Source of the DNA: Veillonella sp.
Lineage (GTDB): Bacteria; Bacillota; Negativicutes; Veillonellales; Veillonellaceae
Direction: 5' to 3'
DNA: 16,019 bases
Assembly: GCA_022737715.1 (NCBI GenBank)
Contig: JAIITD010000027.1
Coordinates: 1-16,019 of the forward strand
Both the position numbers and the translations under genes were made by a program. The first letter of the stretch is position 1; every line of letters starts with the position of its first letter. Positions 13,865-16,019 of this stretch are shown piece after piece. The notes under the pieces are model-generated. The model searched no databases, was not told the DNA's origin, and was given only the letters and a program-made list of their open reading frames with translations.

Positions 13865-14611
13865 ATGAACGATTCATTTAATCATATTATTCATCCTAAG
13901 GAGGATGACAAAACATTCATTACATCCTATTGGACAGAGCGTGCCGAGGATTTTCGTAAATTGCGTGAAAAAGAATTACAAAGCCCTAAGCTTTTATTGT
14001 GGCGCGATGAATTAGTAAAACACATGGAAGGGAAATCTAATTTACGTATTTTAGATATCGGATGTGGTGCTGGTTTTTTCAGTATTATTCTGTCTCAGTT
14101 AGGACATACTGTAATGGGCATCGATATTACACCTAACATGATTGAAGAATCTAAACTATTAGCTCAATCTGTTGGTAGTACGGCCCAATTTGCTGTTATG
14201 GACGCTGAAAACCTAAATTTTGATGACAACACCTTTGATATTATTGTGGCTCGCAATGTAACATGGAATTTACCACATCCAGATCAAGCGTATAAGGAAT
14301 GGTTACGAGTTCTAAAATCTGGCGGTATGATTCTAAATTACGATGCAGAACACGCTAAAAATCATCACCATCTACCTCAATCTGTTCATAATGCACATGA
14401 ACATATCAAATCTGAACTATTAGAAAAATGTCACACCATCTATCATATGTTATCTATTAGCGGCACAGATCGTCCTGAATGGGATAAACAGCTTCTAGAG
14501 TCTTATGACGCTACCGTAACAATAGATTCAACTGTAGGACCTCGCATCTATGCGGAAGAAGATGAATTTTATATCCCTGTGCCTATGTTTTTAGTGAAAG
14601 CTATTAAATAG
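13865..14611 (+). CDS. Class I SAM-dependent methyltransferase
   Basis: This 248-residue cytosolic enzyme has a Rossmann-type SAM fold. Motif I ILDIGCGAG (62-70) binds SAM, GIDITPNM (85-92) carries the ribose-binding acid D87, MDAENL (112-117) contacts the adenine, and FDIIVARNVTWNL (about 124-136) is the motif IV strand; LKSGG (150-154) follows. The N-terminal stretch (KTFITSYWTERAEDFRKLR) is typical of small-molecule methyltransferases of the UbiE/arsM-like group. The C-terminal third has a His-rich turn (KNHHHLPQSVHNAHEH, about 165-180) that might touch a metal or substrate. The substrate is unknown. The start ATG 13865 follows AAGGAG. It is divergent from the DUF1848 unit, with which it shares a palindrome in the promoter region. 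Confidence 0.9.
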   Translation: MNDSFNHIIHPKEDDKTFITSYWTERAEDFRKLREKELQSPKLLLWRDELVKHMEGKSNLRILDIGCGAGFFSIILSQLGHTVMGIDITPNMIEESKLLAQSVGSTAQFAVMDAENLNFDDNTFDIIVARNVTWNLPHPDQAYKEWLRVLKSGGMILNYDAEHAKNHHHLPQSVHNAHEHIKSELLEKCHTIYHMLSISGTDRPEWDKQLLESYDATVTIDSTVGPRIYAEEDEFYIPVPMFLVKAIK

Positions 14612-14636
14612 AATACCTCTTACGCTGGACAACATA

Positions 14637-14673
14637 AAACCCACTCTATGAAATATATCATGAGTGGGTTTTT
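14637..14673. terminator. Intrinsic terminator between the methyltransferase and deaminase genes
   Basis: AAACCCACTC (14637-14646) pairs with GAGTGGGTTT (14662-14671), extended by ATGA/TCAT with one bulged base. The stem's 3' side and the two bases after it form five T (14669-14673). It lies just past both convergent genes and is likely bidirectional. Confidence 0.88.
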
Positions 14674-14693
14674 CTTATGTGTGGTATAAAATC

Positions 14694-15977
14694 TTAGTTT
14701 TTAAAATACTCTTGAGCCTTACCGATTTCGCTACGCAATTTTTCTTCATCGATAGTCAATAGTTCTTTATTTTTCATAAGAACCTTACCGGCTACAATGA
14801 CTGTATTAGTATCAGAGCTATTAGCTGAATATACAAGTGCTGCTACATCATTATATCGAGGCATCCAATGCATACCAGATACATCATACAAAACGATATC
14901 TGCACGTTGACCTACTGCAATTTTACCGAGGTCATTATATCCAAGAGCTTTAGCCCCTTCTACAGTCCCCATATTCCAAGCCGCTTGTGCAGGAATAGCC
15001 TTTGGATCATAAAGACGAGCTTTATGTAATGTAGCTGCCAAACGCACTTCTTCAAGCATATCCGCATTGTTATTCGATGCAGAGCCATCTGTACCAAGGC
15101 CTACAGTAATGCCTTTTTTTATCATTTCAGGAATAGGTGCAATACCACTAGCCAATTTCAAATTAGATTGTGGATTATGAGCTACAGCTACATTATTTTC
15201 AGCCATAATAGCCATATCTTCTTCTGTTACATGTACGCAGTGAGCTGCCAATGTCGTATTCCAGAACAAACCTAAATCATGCATATGGGCGATTGGTGTC
15301 TTGCCAGTCGCTTTTATAACATTTTCCACTTCCCCTTTTGTTTCGGACAAGTGCATATGAATGCCACAATTTAGTTCATGAGACAATGCAATAACCTTTT
15401 CCATATACGCATCTGGGCATGTATATGGTGCATGTGGTCCTAATAGAACCTTGATGCGGTCATTATCATAACCATGATAAGTACGGAACAAATCTGCATT
15501 TTCCACAAGCGCTTGATCAGCTGTAGGAGAAACACCAGCAAGACCACGAGATAATACAGCACGAATACCAGTTTCTTTCACCACATCAGCTGTTGTGTTC
15601 ATAAAGAAATACATATCGCTAAATGTAGTTGTACCAGAACGTAACATCTCTGCAATACCTAGTTGTGTGCCCCATTTAACAAGATCGTCATTCAATTTAG
15701 CTTCCGTTGGCCAAATTGCAGTTTCAAGCCAATCCATAAGTTCTAAATCATCAGCGTAGTTACGGAACAATCCCATCGCTATATGGGTATGCGTATTCAC
15801 AAGACCTGGAGCAGCCAATTGACCTTTACCGTCTACTGTTTCCTTTGATTGCACAGATTTTGCTTCTTCTGCGGTTAAAATAGCAGTAATATAACCATTT
15901 TCGATTTCAATGGCATAATTTTTTAATGTTCCATTATCGGTAAGAACATCTACATTGGTAATTAATAAATCCGACAT
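14694..15977 (-). CDS. mtaD: 5'-methylthioadenosine / S-adenosylhomocysteine deaminase (MtaD-type amidohydrolase)
   Basis: This metal-dependent amidohydrolase of the ATZ/TRZ group probably deaminates S-adenosylhomocysteine, methylthioadenosine or adenosine to the inosyl form in SAM by-product recycling. The start ATG 15977 follows AAGGAGG (15988-15982); an upstream ATG at 15992 lacks a ribosome site. It has 427 residues, normal for the family. Metal ligands are visible: NTHTH with H63 and H65, GIHMHLSE with H209 (E212 nearby), AAHCVH with H246, and GLGTDGSASNN with D297. The short N- and C-terminal beta segments (residues 1-55 and from about 360) form the usual composite sandwich domain. Related guanine, cytosine or chlorohydrolase activities in the same family cannot be excluded from sequence alone. 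Confidence 0.9.
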   Translation of the reverse strand: MSDLLITNVDVLTDNGTLKNYAIEIENGYITAILTAEEAKSVQSKETVDGKGQLAAPGLVNTHTHIAMGLFRNYADDLELMDWLETAIWPTEAKLNDDLVKWGTQLGIAEMLRSGTTTFSDMYFFMNTTADVVKETGIRAVLSRGLAGVSPTADQALVENADLFRTYHGYDNDRIKVLLGPHAPYTCPDAYMEKVIALSHELNCGIHMHLSETKGEVENVIKATGKTPIAHMHDLGLFWNTTLAAHCVHVTEEDMAIMAENNVAVAHNPQSNLKLASGIAPIPEMIKKGITVGLGTDGSASNNNADMLEEVRLAATLHKARLYDPKAIPAQAAWNMGTVEGAKALGYNDLGKIAVGQRADIVLYDVSGMHWMPRYNDVAALVYSANSSDTNTVIVAGKVLMKNKELLTIDEEKLRSEIGKAQEYFKN

Positions 15978-16001
15978 AATGCCTCCTTGCATAGGTATAA
16001 C

Positions 16002-16019
16002 CGAGTCTATATAGACTCG
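16002..16019. repeat. Perfect 18-bp palindrome at the window edge
   Basis: CGAGTCTATATAGACTCG is exactly self-complementary and ends at the last base, 25 bp upstream of the MtaD start codon. It may be an operator or a hairpin in the leader. If a T run follows outside the window, it could instead be a terminator for a gene entering from the left on the plus strand, but no such gene is present. Confidence 0.65.

Overview
The window is AT-rich bacterial chromosome with closely packed genes, strong Shine-Dalgarno sites and many hairpin terminators. Gene content (lysine-riboswitch-controlled dapB-asd-dapA, a Gram-positive-type LexA with Cheo-box operators, a VanW-family lipoprotein, DUF1848 and MtaD-type deaminase genes) points to a Firmicute. 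The style of the proteins and the base composition look most like Veillonella or a close Negativicutes relative. That genus call is inferred from recall, not from a search. No rRNA, tRNA, CRISPR array or insertion sequence was seen.

Left part (1-4760): the 3' part of recN (the start lies outside the window), then a consensus-like promoter whose -35 box overlaps the recN stop, a lysine riboswitch with its terminator, and a three-gene lysine/diaminopimelate operon (dapB, asd, dapA) closed by hairpins shared with the convergent lexA.

SOS module (4760-7140): lexA (minus strand, best start a GTG) is divergent from a 100-residue exported or membrane-anchored LysM protein that resembles the Bacillus cell-division inhibitor YneA. 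At least three LexA-type operators lie between them. A solitary Cre-like tyrosine recombinase converges on the LysM gene.

Envelope block (7140-11100): a VanW-domain lipoprotein, a PAP2 lipid phosphatase of undecaprenyl-diphosphatase type, a secreted WG-repeat-like protein on the minus strand, and an unrecognised 49-residue hydrophobic peptide gene with its own promoter, ribosome site and terminator.

Right part (11127-16019): a minus-strand operon DUF1848 (C-terminal CX3CX2C) - HAD phosphatase - DUF4241, divergent from a SAM-dependent methyltransferase. Their back-to-back promoters share a perfect 16-bp palindrome that contains both -35 elements. The window ends with an MtaD/SAH-deaminase-type amidohydrolase on the minus strand, whose upstream region holds a perfect 18-bp palindrome at the window edge.

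The least understood parts are the DUF1848-HAD-DUF4241 / methyltransferase divergon, the 49-aa gene and the SOS-linked LysM/recombinase pair.
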